Below are positions 1 through 5,363 of a stretch of 8,163 nt of DNA, in pieces. The position numbers and the translations under genes are program-made. Positions within the stretch are counted from its first letter, which is position 1. Each line of letters begins with the position of its first letter. The stretch spans positions 1 through 8,163 of the forward strand of contig CALVJC010000041.1 in NCBI GenBank assembly GCA_944331945.1. Reading direction: 5' to 3'. The stretch is from an uncultured Bacilli bacterium. Its GTDB lineage: Bacteria; Bacillota_I; Bacilli_A; RF39; UBA660. Below the pieces are notes generated by a model. The model was not told the origin of the DNA, ran no database searches, and saw only the letters and a program-made list of their open reading frames with translations.

Positions 1-1
1 A

Positions 2-1018
2 ATTCGAAAAATATCAATTGATGATATCAAGAGTGTTTATCGCCGTCTTGATACAGATTTTGATCTTTGGGAAGGCGAGAGTGATTGCTATCCTTATATC
101 AAACCAATGCTTGATTATTTCGAAAAAGAAGGCTATTTGGTGGAAAGTGAAGGAGCCAAGGTTATTGAGGTGAAACGAGAAAGTGATACGGCTCCTATGC
201 CAGATTTGGTAGTGGTTCAAAATAATGGCGCTACTCTTTATGCGACAAGAGATCTTGCTACCCTTGATTCGCGCATGAAACGTTTTGCTCCTGATGAAAT
301 TTGGTATGTTGTTGATGTGCGTCAAGAACTTTACTTTACTCAAGTTTTCAGGGCTGCTTATAAAACAAAAATTGTTCCAGATTCGACTAAACTATCCTTT
401 TTAGGATTTGGAACGATGAATGGTAGTGATGGAAAACCATTTAAAACACGTGATGGAAATGCAATGTCATTAAAACTATTGCTTGATAGTGTGAAAGATG
501 AAATTAAACTCCATATGCGAGAAGAAATTCAAGGGGAAGAACGGGATGAAATTGCAGAAAAAGTTATGATTGCAGCAGTTAAATATGCGGATATTCTTCC
601 GAATCGAACTACAGATTACATTTTCGAACCTAGTAAATTTATTAATGTAGATGGAAAAACAGGACCATATCTTTTGTATGCTACCATTCGAATGAAATCC
701 CTTCTTGCGAAAGCGAAAGAAAAAGGCCTCGTTTATCAACAAATGCCTCGTTTTGAAGATGAAAAAGAGATTGTTCTTCTTCTTTTACAAAAAGCCGAAG
801 TCTTAACGAAAACTTTTGAATTAAAGGAATTAAATATTATTGCTGAATATTTATATCAACTAACAAGTGCATATAATCGTTTTTATGAAAAACATCATAT
901 CTTAACTGAGAAAGATGTAAAATTACAAGAAAGTTGGTTAATTTTAACGAAAGTGGTCTATGATACTAATGTGGAATTATTGACTATATTAGGCATTGAA
1001 ATTCCAGAAAAAATGTAA
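2..1018 (+). CDS. argS: Arginyl-tRNA synthetase, C-terminal part (5' end outside window)
   Basis: Charges tRNA-Arg with arginine in the cytoplasm. The frame is open from base 2 to the TAA at 1016-1018, so the gene begins upstream; the first ATG inside the window (107) is an internal methionine, since the codons before it already read as ArgS sequence (…YRRLDTDFDLWEGES…). Visible family marks are LYATRDLATL and the PDEIWYVVDVRQEL block of the class I catalytic core, then GTMNGSDGKPFKTRDG, which carries the KMSKS-equivalent loop as FKTRDG. The last third has the helical DALR-type anticodon-binding domain (INVDGKTGPYLLYATIRM) and the typical ending LLTILGIEIPEKM. The catalytic core resembles the form I recall from Clostridia (YVVD-RQEL, GTMNG, FKTR) more than the Bacillus/Staphylococcus STRKG form. 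About 339 residues are seen, roughly the last 60 percent. No clear terminator follows before the rpoE promoter. Confidence 0.95.
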   Translation: MRKISIDDIKSVYRRLDTDFDLWEGESDCYPYIKPMLDYFEKEGYLVESEGAKVIEVKRESDTAPMPDLVVVQNNGATLYATRDLATLDSRMKRFAPDEIWYVVDVRQELYFTQVFRAAYKTKIVPDSTKLSFLGFGTMNGSDGKPFKTRDGNAMSLKLLLDSVKDEIKLHMREEIQGEERDEIAEKVMIAAVKYADILPNRTTDYIFEPSKFINVDGKTGPYLLYATIRMKSLLAKAKEKGLVYQQMPRFEDEKEIVLLLLQKAEVLTKTFELKELNIIAEYLYQLTSAYNRFYEKHHILTEKDVKLQESWLILTKVVYDTNVELLTILGIEIPEKM

Positions 1019-1033
1019 AGTATAAAAAAACTA

Positions 1034-1062
1034 TTGCATGTTCTATAAAAAAATGATATAAG
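1034..1062 (+). promoter_or_regulatory. Sigma-A type promoter of rpoE
   Basis: A -35 box TTGCAT (1034-1039) is separated by 17 bases from a -10 box TATAAG (1057-1062), preceded by an extended -10 TG at 1054-1055. The -10 lies in the inverted repeat ATATAA-GT-TTATAT (1056-1069), which could be an operator or just AT-rich chance. A second perfect TATAAT at 1103-1108 has only a poor -35 (GGAACA, 17 bases upstream) and may be a second start. The gene-free stretch here is only 123 bases. Confidence 0.6.
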
Positions 1063-1141
1063 TTTATATGATTAAAAAAGGAACAAATTTTTTTGATGAA
1101 CATATAATGCTTTAGTTTTTTATATATTAGGAGGAATATCA

Positions 1142-1594
1142 ATGAAGTTATCAAAAATGAAAAAAGAAGATTTAGAGTTATTATCAAATAAAGATCTTAC
1201 CTTTTACATTTTAGAGGAAAATAATAAAATGAATACTGCTGATCTTTTTCATAAGATCATTGAACTATTGGAATTGCCAGAGAGTACTTTCGAAGAAAAA
1301 ATAGGTGATTACTATACTTCTTTAACGACCGATAAACGTTTTCTTATGTTAGAAGATGGTTGTTGGGATTTAAGAAGTCGTCATACTTCTGACAAAGTCT
1401 TAAAAGTAACGGATGATGAAGATGAAGATGAAGAAATGGAAGAAGTAAAAGACGATGCGATTTTACCAGAAGAAGATGTAGAAGATGATTATGGCTCTGG
1501 AGATGAAGATGAAGATGATTATGACGATGGAGCCGAGGAAGACTTAAAAGATCTTGTGGTAATGGATGAAGATGAATTAGAATTAGAGCAATAG
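1142..1594 (+). CDS. rpoE: DNA-directed RNA polymerase delta subunit
   Basis: RpoE is the Firmicutes-specific delta subunit. It binds RNA polymerase, helps recycle it by displacing nucleic acid and raises promoter selectivity. The 150-residue protein has the two expected parts: an N-terminal HARE-HTH fold at about residues 8-80 (the stretch YYTSLTTDKRFLMLEDGCWDLRS matches the family end of this domain), and from about residue 90 a disordered, almost purely Asp/Glu tail. The tail is encoded by GAT/GAA repeats and is somewhat shorter than in Bacillus. AGGAGG at 1129-1134 stands 7 bases before the ATG, fixing the start. It lies directly after argS, as in Bacillus, but has its own promoter and terminator, so it is probably a single-gene transcript. 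Confidence 0.95.
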   Translation: MKLSKMKKEDLELLSNKDLTFYILEENNKMNTADLFHKIIELLELPESTFEEKIGDYYTSLTTDKRFLMLEDGCWDLRSRHTSDKVLKVTDDEDEDEEMEEVKDDAILPEEDVEDDYGSGDEDEDDYDDGAEEDLKDLVVMDEDELELEQ

Positions 1595-1610
1595 CTCTAG
1601 TTTTTTTCTT
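1581..1610 (+). terminator. Rho-independent terminator of rpoE
   Basis: Stem AATTAGAGC (1581-1589) pairs with GCTCTAGTT (1594-1602) over 9 bp with one G-U pair, loop AATA, followed by a run of T from 1601 to 1607 and more T-rich sequence. The loop and 3' arm contain the rpoE stop codon TAG (1592-1594), so the last codons of rpoE form the terminator. Confidence 0.85.
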
Positions 1611-1626
1611 TTTCTTATGTTACAAT
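1598..1626 (+). promoter_or_regulatory. Probable extended -10 promoter of prfA
   Basis: TACAAT at 1621-1626 is preceded by TG at 1618-1619, an extended -10 arrangement. The -35 position (1598-1603, TAGTTT) is poor and falls in the T-tract of the rpoE terminator. Transcription would start near 1633, leaving a leader of about 26 bases that holds the ribosome binding site AAGAAAGGGT (1641-1650). Confidence 0.5.
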
Positions 1627-1658
1627 ACTAACGACGATTCAAGAAAGGGTGATCGCAG

Positions 1659-2720
1659 ATGATCGAACGGTTAGATGTTACCGAGAATAAATATAAAGAA
1701 TTACAAGAAGAGTTAATGAAACCAGAAGTATTAAATAATGTACAAAAGACGAAGGAATTGTCTAAAGAGTTAGCAGATTTAGAAGAGACCGTTATGGCTT
1801 ATCGGGATTATAAGAAAATTATGCAAGAGATAGAAGATGCCAAAGAAATGGTAAAAGATCCAGAATTAAAAGAGATGGCCAAAGAGGAATTAGATCGGTT
1901 AGAAGAAGAAAAAAAGAAAAAAGAACAAGAGTTAGAAATTTTATTGATTCCAAAGGATCCGAATGATACTAAAAATGTTATTGTAGAAATTCGGGGAGCG
2001 GCTGGAGGAGATGAAGCGAATATTTTTGCTGGTGATTTGTTCCGGATGTATTCAAAATATGCTGAAAAAGAAGGCTTTAAGATTGAAATGATCAATGCAG
2101 AAGAAGGAACGGCTGGTGGATTTAGCCAAGTTGAATTTATGGTAAAAGGTAATAGTGTTTACTCTAAGTTGAAATATGAAAGTGGATCTCATCGAGTACA
2201 AAGAGTTCCTGTTACGGAAAGCAATGGACGAATTCAAACTTCTACGGCAACGGTATTAGTGATGCCAGAAGTAGAAGATGTGAATGTAGAAATTGATCCA
2301 AAAGATTTGCGGATTGATATTTATCGTTCTTCTGGTTGTGGAGGACAAGGTGTTAATACGACGGATAGTGCGGTAAGAATTACCCATTTACCAACGAATA
2401 CCGTGGTTACTTGTCAAAATGAACGTAGTCAAATTCAAAATAAAGAACAAGCAATGAAAGTTTTAAAAGCACGTCTTTATGAAGCAGAATTAAGACGTCA
2501 GGAAGAAGAATTAGGTAGTGCTAGAAGAAACAAAATTGGAACTGGAGATCGAGCAGAAAAGATTCGTACTTATAACTATCCACAGAATCGGGTGACGGAT
2601 CATCGGATTGGTTATACGACAAATAACTTGGATCGAGTCATGAATGGGCAATTAGATGATATTATTGAAGCTTTGATTATGGAAGATCAAAAACGAAAAT
2701 TGGCAGGAGAAACGGAATGA
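1659..2720 (+). CDS. prfA: Peptide chain release factor 1 (RF1)
   Basis: RF1 reads UAA and UAG stop codons in the ribosomal A site and triggers peptide release. The protein is 353 residues, close to the usual length. A charged coiled-coil-like N-terminal domain (about residues 1-100) is followed by the AAGGDEA segment, the stop-codon recognition tripeptide PVT at 184-186 (RF1 type P-x-T, not the SPF of RF2), and the catalytic GGQ at 228-230. Around GGQ the sequence is SSGCGGQGVN, where most RF1 proteins have SSGAGGQHVN. The start is the ATG at 1659, with AAGAAAGGGTGATC upstream. The gene overlaps the next one by four bases (ATGA) and is part of a tight set ending with prmC, whose product methylates Gln230. 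Its own stop is TGA, which RF1 does not read, so termination of prfA needs RF2, encoded elsewhere. Confidence 0.97.
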   Translation: MIERLDVTENKYKELQEELMKPEVLNNVQKTKELSKELADLEETVMAYRDYKKIMQEIEDAKEMVKDPELKEMAKEELDRLEEEKKKKEQELEILLIPKDPNDTKNVIVEIRGAAGGDEANIFAGDLFRMYSKYAEKEGFKIEMINAEEGTAGGFSQVEFMVKGNSVYSKLKYESGSHRVQRVPVTESNGRIQTSTATVLVMPEVEDVNVEIDPKDLRIDIYRSSGCGGQGVNTTDSAVRITHLPTNTVVTCQNERSQIQNKEQAMKVLKARLYEAELRRQEEELGSARRNKIGTGDRAEKIRTYNYPQNRVTDHRIGYTTNNLDRVMNGQLDDIIEALIMEDQKRKLAGETE

Positions 2721-2908
2721 AAAAGATGTGCTTGTATTGTGGCAAAATAAAGTTTTATCCAGATGTTTTTACTTTAGATCGGAGCTTTGTTTTAGAAGAA
2801 GAGAAAAAACATTGTTCTTATTGTCAAAAGAAAACGTCTCATCTTTATTTTGAAAAGGAAAGTGCTGTTTTTTCAAAAAAATATGTAAGAGGATCTCATG
2901 CGCGTTGA
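2717..2908 (+). CDS. Small four-cysteine (zinc-ribbon-like) protein of unknown function
   Basis: I do not recognise this 63-residue protein. It has two CxxC knuckles, CLYC at 5-8 and CSYC at 33-36, spaced as in zinc ribbons, many Lys and aromatic residues, and a basic tail (KKYVRGSHAR). There is no signal peptide or membrane segment, so it should be cytoplasmic and could bind RNA, protein or zinc. That it is a real gene rests on AGGAGA at 2705-2710, six bases before the ATG, the ATGA overlap with the prfA stop, and an 11-base overlap with prmC, all hallmarks of translational coupling. The end F-S-K-K-Y faintly recalls ribosomal protein L31 (F-N-K-K-Y), and rpmE lies upstream of tdk-prfA in Bacillus, but cysteine spacing differs (L31 has CxC then CxxC), so this is only a thought. 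Both flanking genes act in translation termination. Confidence 0.75.
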   Translation: MKKMCLYCGKIKFYPDVFTLDRSFVLEEEKKHCSYCQKKTSHLYFEKESAVFSKKYVRGSHAR

Positions 2909-3725
2909 AGATTTAATTGTTTATGGAAAAAAGTATATATCTAGTAGTCATGCTAAACTATTACTTGCTGATTTATTAAAGAAAAATCCCCTTGAGTTGT
3001 TGTTGATTTTGGATCAAACTGTGGAACCTCAAATAGTAGAAGAATATCAAAAACGAGTGAAAGCTTTAAAAGAAAATTATCCCATTCAATATGTAATAGG
3101 ACATGTTAATTTTTACGGTTATGAGTTTTTTGTTAATAAAGATGTGTTGATTCCCCGTTTTGAAACAGAAGAGTTAGTAGAAAGAATTATTCATTATGCA
3201 CAGAATTGTGGAAAAAAAGATTTAACGATTTTAGATCTTGGATGTGGAAGTGGATGTATTGGTATTACTTTAAAGAAAAAGCTTCCTTCTGCAGAGGTTA
3301 CTTTGGTTGACTATAGTGAAAAAGCTCTTTCAGTAGCAAAAAAAAATGCAGAAGAATTAAAAGCGGATGTCTTTTTTTATCAAAGTGATTGGTTTTCCAA
3401 TCTTCCAGTAAAACAATATGATATTATTGTTTCCAATCCGCCTTATATTAGAACCACTGAGAAAATTGAAGAAATTGTTCAGAAAAATGAACCATCTTTG
3501 GCCCTTTATGGGGGGGAAGATGGACTCAATTGCTATCGAACGATTTTACAAAATTCTCTTTCTTATCAGACGGATCATACTCTTTTTGCTTTTGAAATTG
3601 GTTATGAACAGGCAAGTTTATTAACAGAAATTGTGGAAAAAATTTATCCAGATAGAAAAGTCGTTGTGGAAAAAGATATGCAAGGTCGAAATAGAATGCT
3701 TTTTGTTTTACCAAAAAATGAATAA
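2898..3725 (+). CDS. prmC: Release factor glutamine N5-methyltransferase
   Basis: PrmC transfers a methyl group from S-adenosylmethionine to the glutamine of the GGQ motif in release factors, which speeds peptide release. The protein is 275 residues, typical for the family. The N-terminal helical, release-factor-binding part (about 1-90) ends in IQYVIGHVNFYGYEF and the conserved VLIPRFETEELV. The Rossmann-like methyltransferase domain follows with SAM motif I DLGCGSG at 113-119, a likely ribose-binding acidic residue in VTLVDYSE, and the catalytic NPPY at 180-183. The C-terminal FEIGYEQ and the RNRML ending also fit. GAGG at 2889-2892 lies five bases before the ATG, inside the preceding small gene. 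Adjacency to prfA, its substrate gene, is classic. A hairpin follows the stop within ten bases. Confidence 0.96.
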   Translation: MRVEDLIVYGKKYISSSHAKLLLADLLKKNPLELLLILDQTVEPQIVEEYQKRVKALKENYPIQYVIGHVNFYGYEFFVNKDVLIPRFETEELVERIIHYAQNCGKKDLTILDLGCGSGCIGITLKKKLPSAEVTLVDYSEKALSVAKKNAEELKADVFFYQSDWFSNLPVKQYDIIVSNPPYIRTTEKIEEIVQKNEPSLALYGGEDGLNCYRTILQNSLSYQTDHTLFAFEIGYEQASLLTEIVEKIYPDRKVVVEKDMQGRNRMLFVLPKNE

Positions 3726-3731
3726 GAAAAA

Positions 3732-3770
3732 AAGAAACCACCCACTATGTAAGTGAAAGGTGGTTTTCTT
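3732..3770 (+). terminator. Hairpin ending prmC and enclosing the spoIIR ribosome binding site
   Basis: AAACCACC (3735-3742) pairs perfectly with GGTGGTTT (3759-3766). Above it CACT (3743-3746) can pair with AGTG (3752-3755), leaving a bulge AAA and a five-base loop. With one bulged T the base extends to 3732/3770. The trailing TTTTCTT gives it the look of an intrinsic terminator for the prfA-prmC transcript. The same 3' arm carries GGTGG (3759-3763), the only ribosome binding site for the spoIIR ATG at 3771, so any read-through RNA would have that site paired. Confidence 0.75.
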
Positions 3771-4304
3771 ATGAAGAAGATCCTAATTATTGCAAGTTTA
3801 GTTTTGATGGGGGTATTTGGTTCGAAAAATATTAATTCTACGGAAGTTATTATTCCAAAAGAAGCGATACGTTTTCGCGTGGTTGCCGCTTCGAATAGTA
3901 AAGAAGATCAAGAAAATAAAATAAAAGTACGTGATGCCTTACAGAAAGATATTACTAGTTTGTTAGAAGATAGTGATGATGTTTCAACGACTCGTAATTT
4001 ATTAAAAAATAATGTGAATCGTTTTGAAGGTGTTGTTTCAAGAACTTTGTTAGAAAATCAAGTGGATGATTTGTTTGAGGTCCATTATGGTCTTAATTAT
4101 TTTCCAGAAAAGCAGTATAGGGGAGTTACTTATGAAGAAGGCTATTATGAATCTTTGGTTGTTACTTTAGGAGCAGGGAATGGAGAGAATTGGTGGTGTG
4201 TGTTGTTTCCTCCTCTTTGCTTATTAGAAGCAGAGGAGACGAATACGAGTGAAGTGGAATATAAATCTTTTGTACAAGAGTTAATCACAAAATATTTTGG
4301 ATAG
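3771..4304 (+). CDS. spoIIR: Stage II sporulation protein R (SpoIIR)
   Basis: SpoIIR is made in the forespore, is exported into the intermembrane space and triggers the SpoIIGA protease in the mother cell to process pro-sigma-E. The 177-residue protein begins with MKK and a hydrophobic segment (about 4-17), a signal or anchor. The mature part opens with IPKEAIRFRVVAASNSKEDQ (28-47), the family's N-terminal signature, and carries the hallmark GAGNGENWWCVLFPPLC at 134-150. Only 27 residues follow, so it is shorter than the Bacillus protein (about 224), with the N-terminal and tail parts trimmed. I choose the ATG at 3771, with GGTGG seven bases upstream, over an in-frame GTG at 3753, which has no ribosome binding site and lies in the hairpin loop. 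It is flanked by prmC and mntP, a linkage also known in Bacillus. No clear sigma-F promoter was found; GAATA at 3720-3724 is a possible -35. Confidence 0.95.
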   Translation: MKKILIIASLVLMGVFGSKNINSTEVIIPKEAIRFRVVAASNSKEDQENKIKVRDALQKDITSLLEDSDDVSTTRNLLKNNVNRFEGVVSRTLLENQVDDLFEVHYGLNYFPEKQYRGVTYEEGYYESLVVTLGAGNGENWWCVLFPPLCLLEAEETNTSEVEYKSFVQELITKYFG

Positions 4305-4313
4305 CTCATAATA

Positions 4314-4352
4314 GAAAGGCTTCCCTCATAAGTTTTAAAAGGGAGGCCTTTT
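4314..4352 (+). terminator. Hairpin between spoIIR and mntP enclosing the mntP ribosome binding site
   Basis: AAAGGCTTCCCT (4315-4326) pairs along its full 12 bases with AGGGAGGCCTTT (4340-4351), with a single T-G wobble (4321/4345); a 13-base loop lies between. Only four T residues follow the stem's C residues before the ATG, so as a terminator it is modest, but the stem is strong. GGGAGG (4341-4346), the ribosome binding site for the ATG at 4353, is wholly inside the 3' arm, the same design as before spoIIR. Confidence 0.7.
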
Positions 4353-4892
4353 ATGGATCTTTTGCATTTGATTTTAATTGGTTTTAGTTTAAGTATGGAT
4401 GCCTTTTCTCTTTCCATGATTTATGGCACTTTAAATCTAGAACGAAAAACAATGCATTTTTTAAGTTTGTTAGTGGGAATTTTTCATTTTGTTATGCCTC
4501 TTATTGGAGGTTTTATTGGCTCTTTTTTTCTTTCTTCTCTCTTTCTTCATCCAGAACATTTAGCAGGGATTATTTTTTTGGTTTTAGCTTTGGAAATGCT
4601 TTTTAATTCAAAAGAATTAGGCGAAAAAAAAGCTAGTTTTGCTGGTATTTCTCAAGCCATACTTTTTGCTTTCAGTGTTAGTTTGGATAGTTTTTCCGTT
4701 GGGATTGGATTATCTCTTGATCATGAAAATATGCTTCTTTGTGGAGTTGTTTTTAGTATTATTAGTGCCGGATTTACGCAAATAGGTTTAAAATTTGGAA
4801 AAAAATTAAGTTTAAAATTTGGTAAAATAGCTAATATTATTGGTAGTATTTTACTTTTTCTTTTAGGACTTCAATACCTTTTTTCTTTTTAG
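4353..4892 (+). CDS. mntP: MntP-family manganese efflux membrane protein
   Basis: A 179-residue, very hydrophobic inner-membrane protein with about six membrane segments, built as two inverted halves. Each half has the family's acidic motif in a helix: GFSLSMDAFSLS with Asp16 and AFSVSLDSFSVGIG with Asp112. The segment VMPLIGGFIGSF after the second helix and the ending NIIGSILLFLLGLQYLF align by eye with E. coli MntP (TPLIGW…, …GGLVLIGIGVQIL). MntP exports Mn2+ to prevent toxicity. In Bacillus mntP lies a few genes after spoIIR, which supports the call. The alternative is the related sporulation protein YtaF, which shares the fold; the next-to-spoIIR position does not exclude it. The start ATG has GGGAGG six bases upstream, inside a hairpin. 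No manganese (yybP-ykoY) riboswitch is possible in the 48-base gap. Confidence 0.8.
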   Translation: MDLLHLILIGFSLSMDAFSLSMIYGTLNLERKTMHFLSLLVGIFHFVMPLIGGFIGSFFLSSLFLHPEHLAGIIFLVLALEMLFNSKELGEKKASFAGISQAILFAFSVSLDSFSVGIGLSLDHENMLLCGVVFSIISAGFTQIGLKFGKKLSLKFGKIANIIGSILLFLLGLQYLFSF

Positions 4893-4920
4893 TATAAATT
4901 TTTAAAATTATTCCATAATA
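4892..4920 (+). promoter_or_regulatory. Possible forespore (sigma-G/F-like) promoter of the 52-aa gene
   Basis: GTATA (4892-4896) and CATAATA (4914-4920), 17 bases apart, fit the sigma-G pattern GnATA / CATnnTA as I recall it from Bacillus. A start near 4927 would fall within the ribosome binding site GGAGG (4926-4930), which speaks against it, and AT-rich DNA yields such matches by chance. A sigma-A reading is weak (CATAAT with no good -35). Confidence 0.25.
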
Positions 4921-4938
4921 CAAATGGAGGGATTAGAA

Positions 4939-5097
4939 ATGAAAAATAAGAAAAATCAAGAAAAAAATTTGAAGAAGAACAACAAGAAAAATTGTCCTGA
5001 TTCATGTCCTAGTGCAGAAGAAGTAAATGAAAAAGAAATGTTTTCTCATGATTCTAATGAATATGGATCAGATTGTCCAAAACAAAAGAGAAAATAA
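4939..5097 (+). CDS. Small Lys/Asn-rich protein with Cys-Pro motifs, unknown function
   Basis: I do not recognise this 52-residue protein. GGAGG at 4926-4930, eight bases before the ATG, is a near-ideal ribosome binding site and the best evidence that the gene is real. The N-terminal 18 residues are almost only Lys and Asn (with Gln/Glu); then come NCPDSCPS (18-25), an acidic Glu/Ser/Asp stretch, SDCPKQ (44-49) and a basic end (KRK). Cys19, Cys23 and Cys46 are each followed by Pro. There is no hydrophobic segment, so it should be disordered and soluble. Composition recalls the minor small acid-soluble or other small spore proteins of Bacillus, though cysteines are unusual in those. It sits 46 bases after mntP and shortly after spoIIR. 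A spore role is inference only. Confidence 0.6.
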   Translation: MKNKKNQEKNLKKNNKKNCPDSCPSAEEVNEKEMFSHDSNEYGSDCPKQKRK

Positions 5098-5100
5098 AGT

Positions 5101-5125
5101 GATGCTAGCCTTTTAGGTTAGCGTT
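5101..5125 (+). other. Short stem-loop after the 52-aa gene
   Basis: GCTAGCC (5104-5110) pairs with GGTTAGC (5116-5122) with one G-U, loop TTTTA; three more weak pairs extend it to 5101/5125. No T-tract follows (the next bases are AAGATAATAG), so it is not a standard terminator. It may protect or trim the 3' end of the upstream transcript. Confidence 0.45.
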
Positions 5126-5167
5126 AAGATAATAGCATAAAAATTTGACATAAAGAAAGTTAAATAC

Positions 5168-5243
5168 AAAGAATGACATTAAGTATAAGAGTTTCAATGT
5201 TTAGAAAGTACTTATATCATATGTCATTTTTTATTTTATAGTA
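5168..5243 (+). terminator. Long multi-tier hairpin with T-tract, likely terminator, perhaps bidirectional
   Basis: The base stem pairs 5168-5179 with 5221-5232 (12 bp, one G-U; core AATGACAT/ATGTCATT). After a small internal loop, TATAAG (5184-5189) pairs with CTTATA (5211-5216), and TTTC (5192-5195) can pair with GAAA (5204-5207) under an eight-base loop. T-rich sequence follows (5227-5240). On the other strand the region after the stem is also T-rich, so it could stop RNA polymerase from both sides. Its length is unusual for a plain terminator. Confidence 0.6.
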
Positions 5244-5315
5244 TGCTTTTTTGGTCATTTCACAAGATTTAAAATTATTTTTTGTGTGATCACTCTATAC
5301 TAGCCGTTTTTCTTT

Positions 5316-5344
5316 TTGACAAAATGCTTACTTTTCTATATGAT
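5316..5344 (+). promoter_or_regulatory. Strong sigma-A promoter of fba
   Basis: TTGACA (5316-5321, perfect -35) is separated by 17 bases from TATGAT (5339-5344, one mismatch). The expected start near 5351 leaves a leader of only about 13 bases, made almost wholly of the ribosome binding site AAGGTG (5352-5357). It also shows that an upstream in-frame TTG (5316) is promoter DNA, not a start codon. Confidence 0.85.
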
Positions 5345-5363
5345 AGAAGTGAAGGTGAAAAGA

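Larger units (their letters stand above)
5098..5363 (+). other. 266-bp gene-free region upstream of fba
   Basis: No credible coding sequence. It holds a short hairpin (5101-5125), an isolated perfect TTGACA (5145-5150) without a fitting -10 box, a long hairpin with T-tract (5168-5243), an 8-base palindrome GTGATCAC (5286-5293) some 22 bases before the fba -35 box that could be an operator, and the fba promoter. It is by far the longest spacer in the window. Confidence 0.7.

Noticed and set aside
1411..1530. GAT/GAA repeats as a microsatellite or repeat array
   Set aside because: They encode the acidic tail expected in every RpoE delta subunit, so low-complexity DNA follows from the protein.
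3753..3770. In-frame GTG that would lengthen SpoIIR by six residues
   Set aside because: It lies in the hairpin loop with no ribosome binding site before it, and the added residues would simply be the translated RBS of the ATG at 3771.
4304..4352. Manganese riboswitch before mntP
   Set aside because: The gap is too short for a yybP-ykoY aptamer; only the RBS hairpin fits.
5173..5241. A 22-codon reading frame starting ATG and rich in hydrophobic and basic residues, toxin-like in look
   Set aside because: No ribosome binding site, and it coincides exactly with the two arms and T-tract of the long hairpin, which explains the sequence better.
5286..5293. Palindrome GTGATCAC as an operator for fba
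   Set aside because: Only 8 bases, single copy, not resembling a regulator site I can name; kept only as a remark in the spacer entry.
5316..5363. In-frame TTG that would lengthen the aldolase by 16 residues
   Set aside because: The TTG is the first half of the -35 box and the extension spans the -10 box; the family N-terminus begins at the ATG at 5364.
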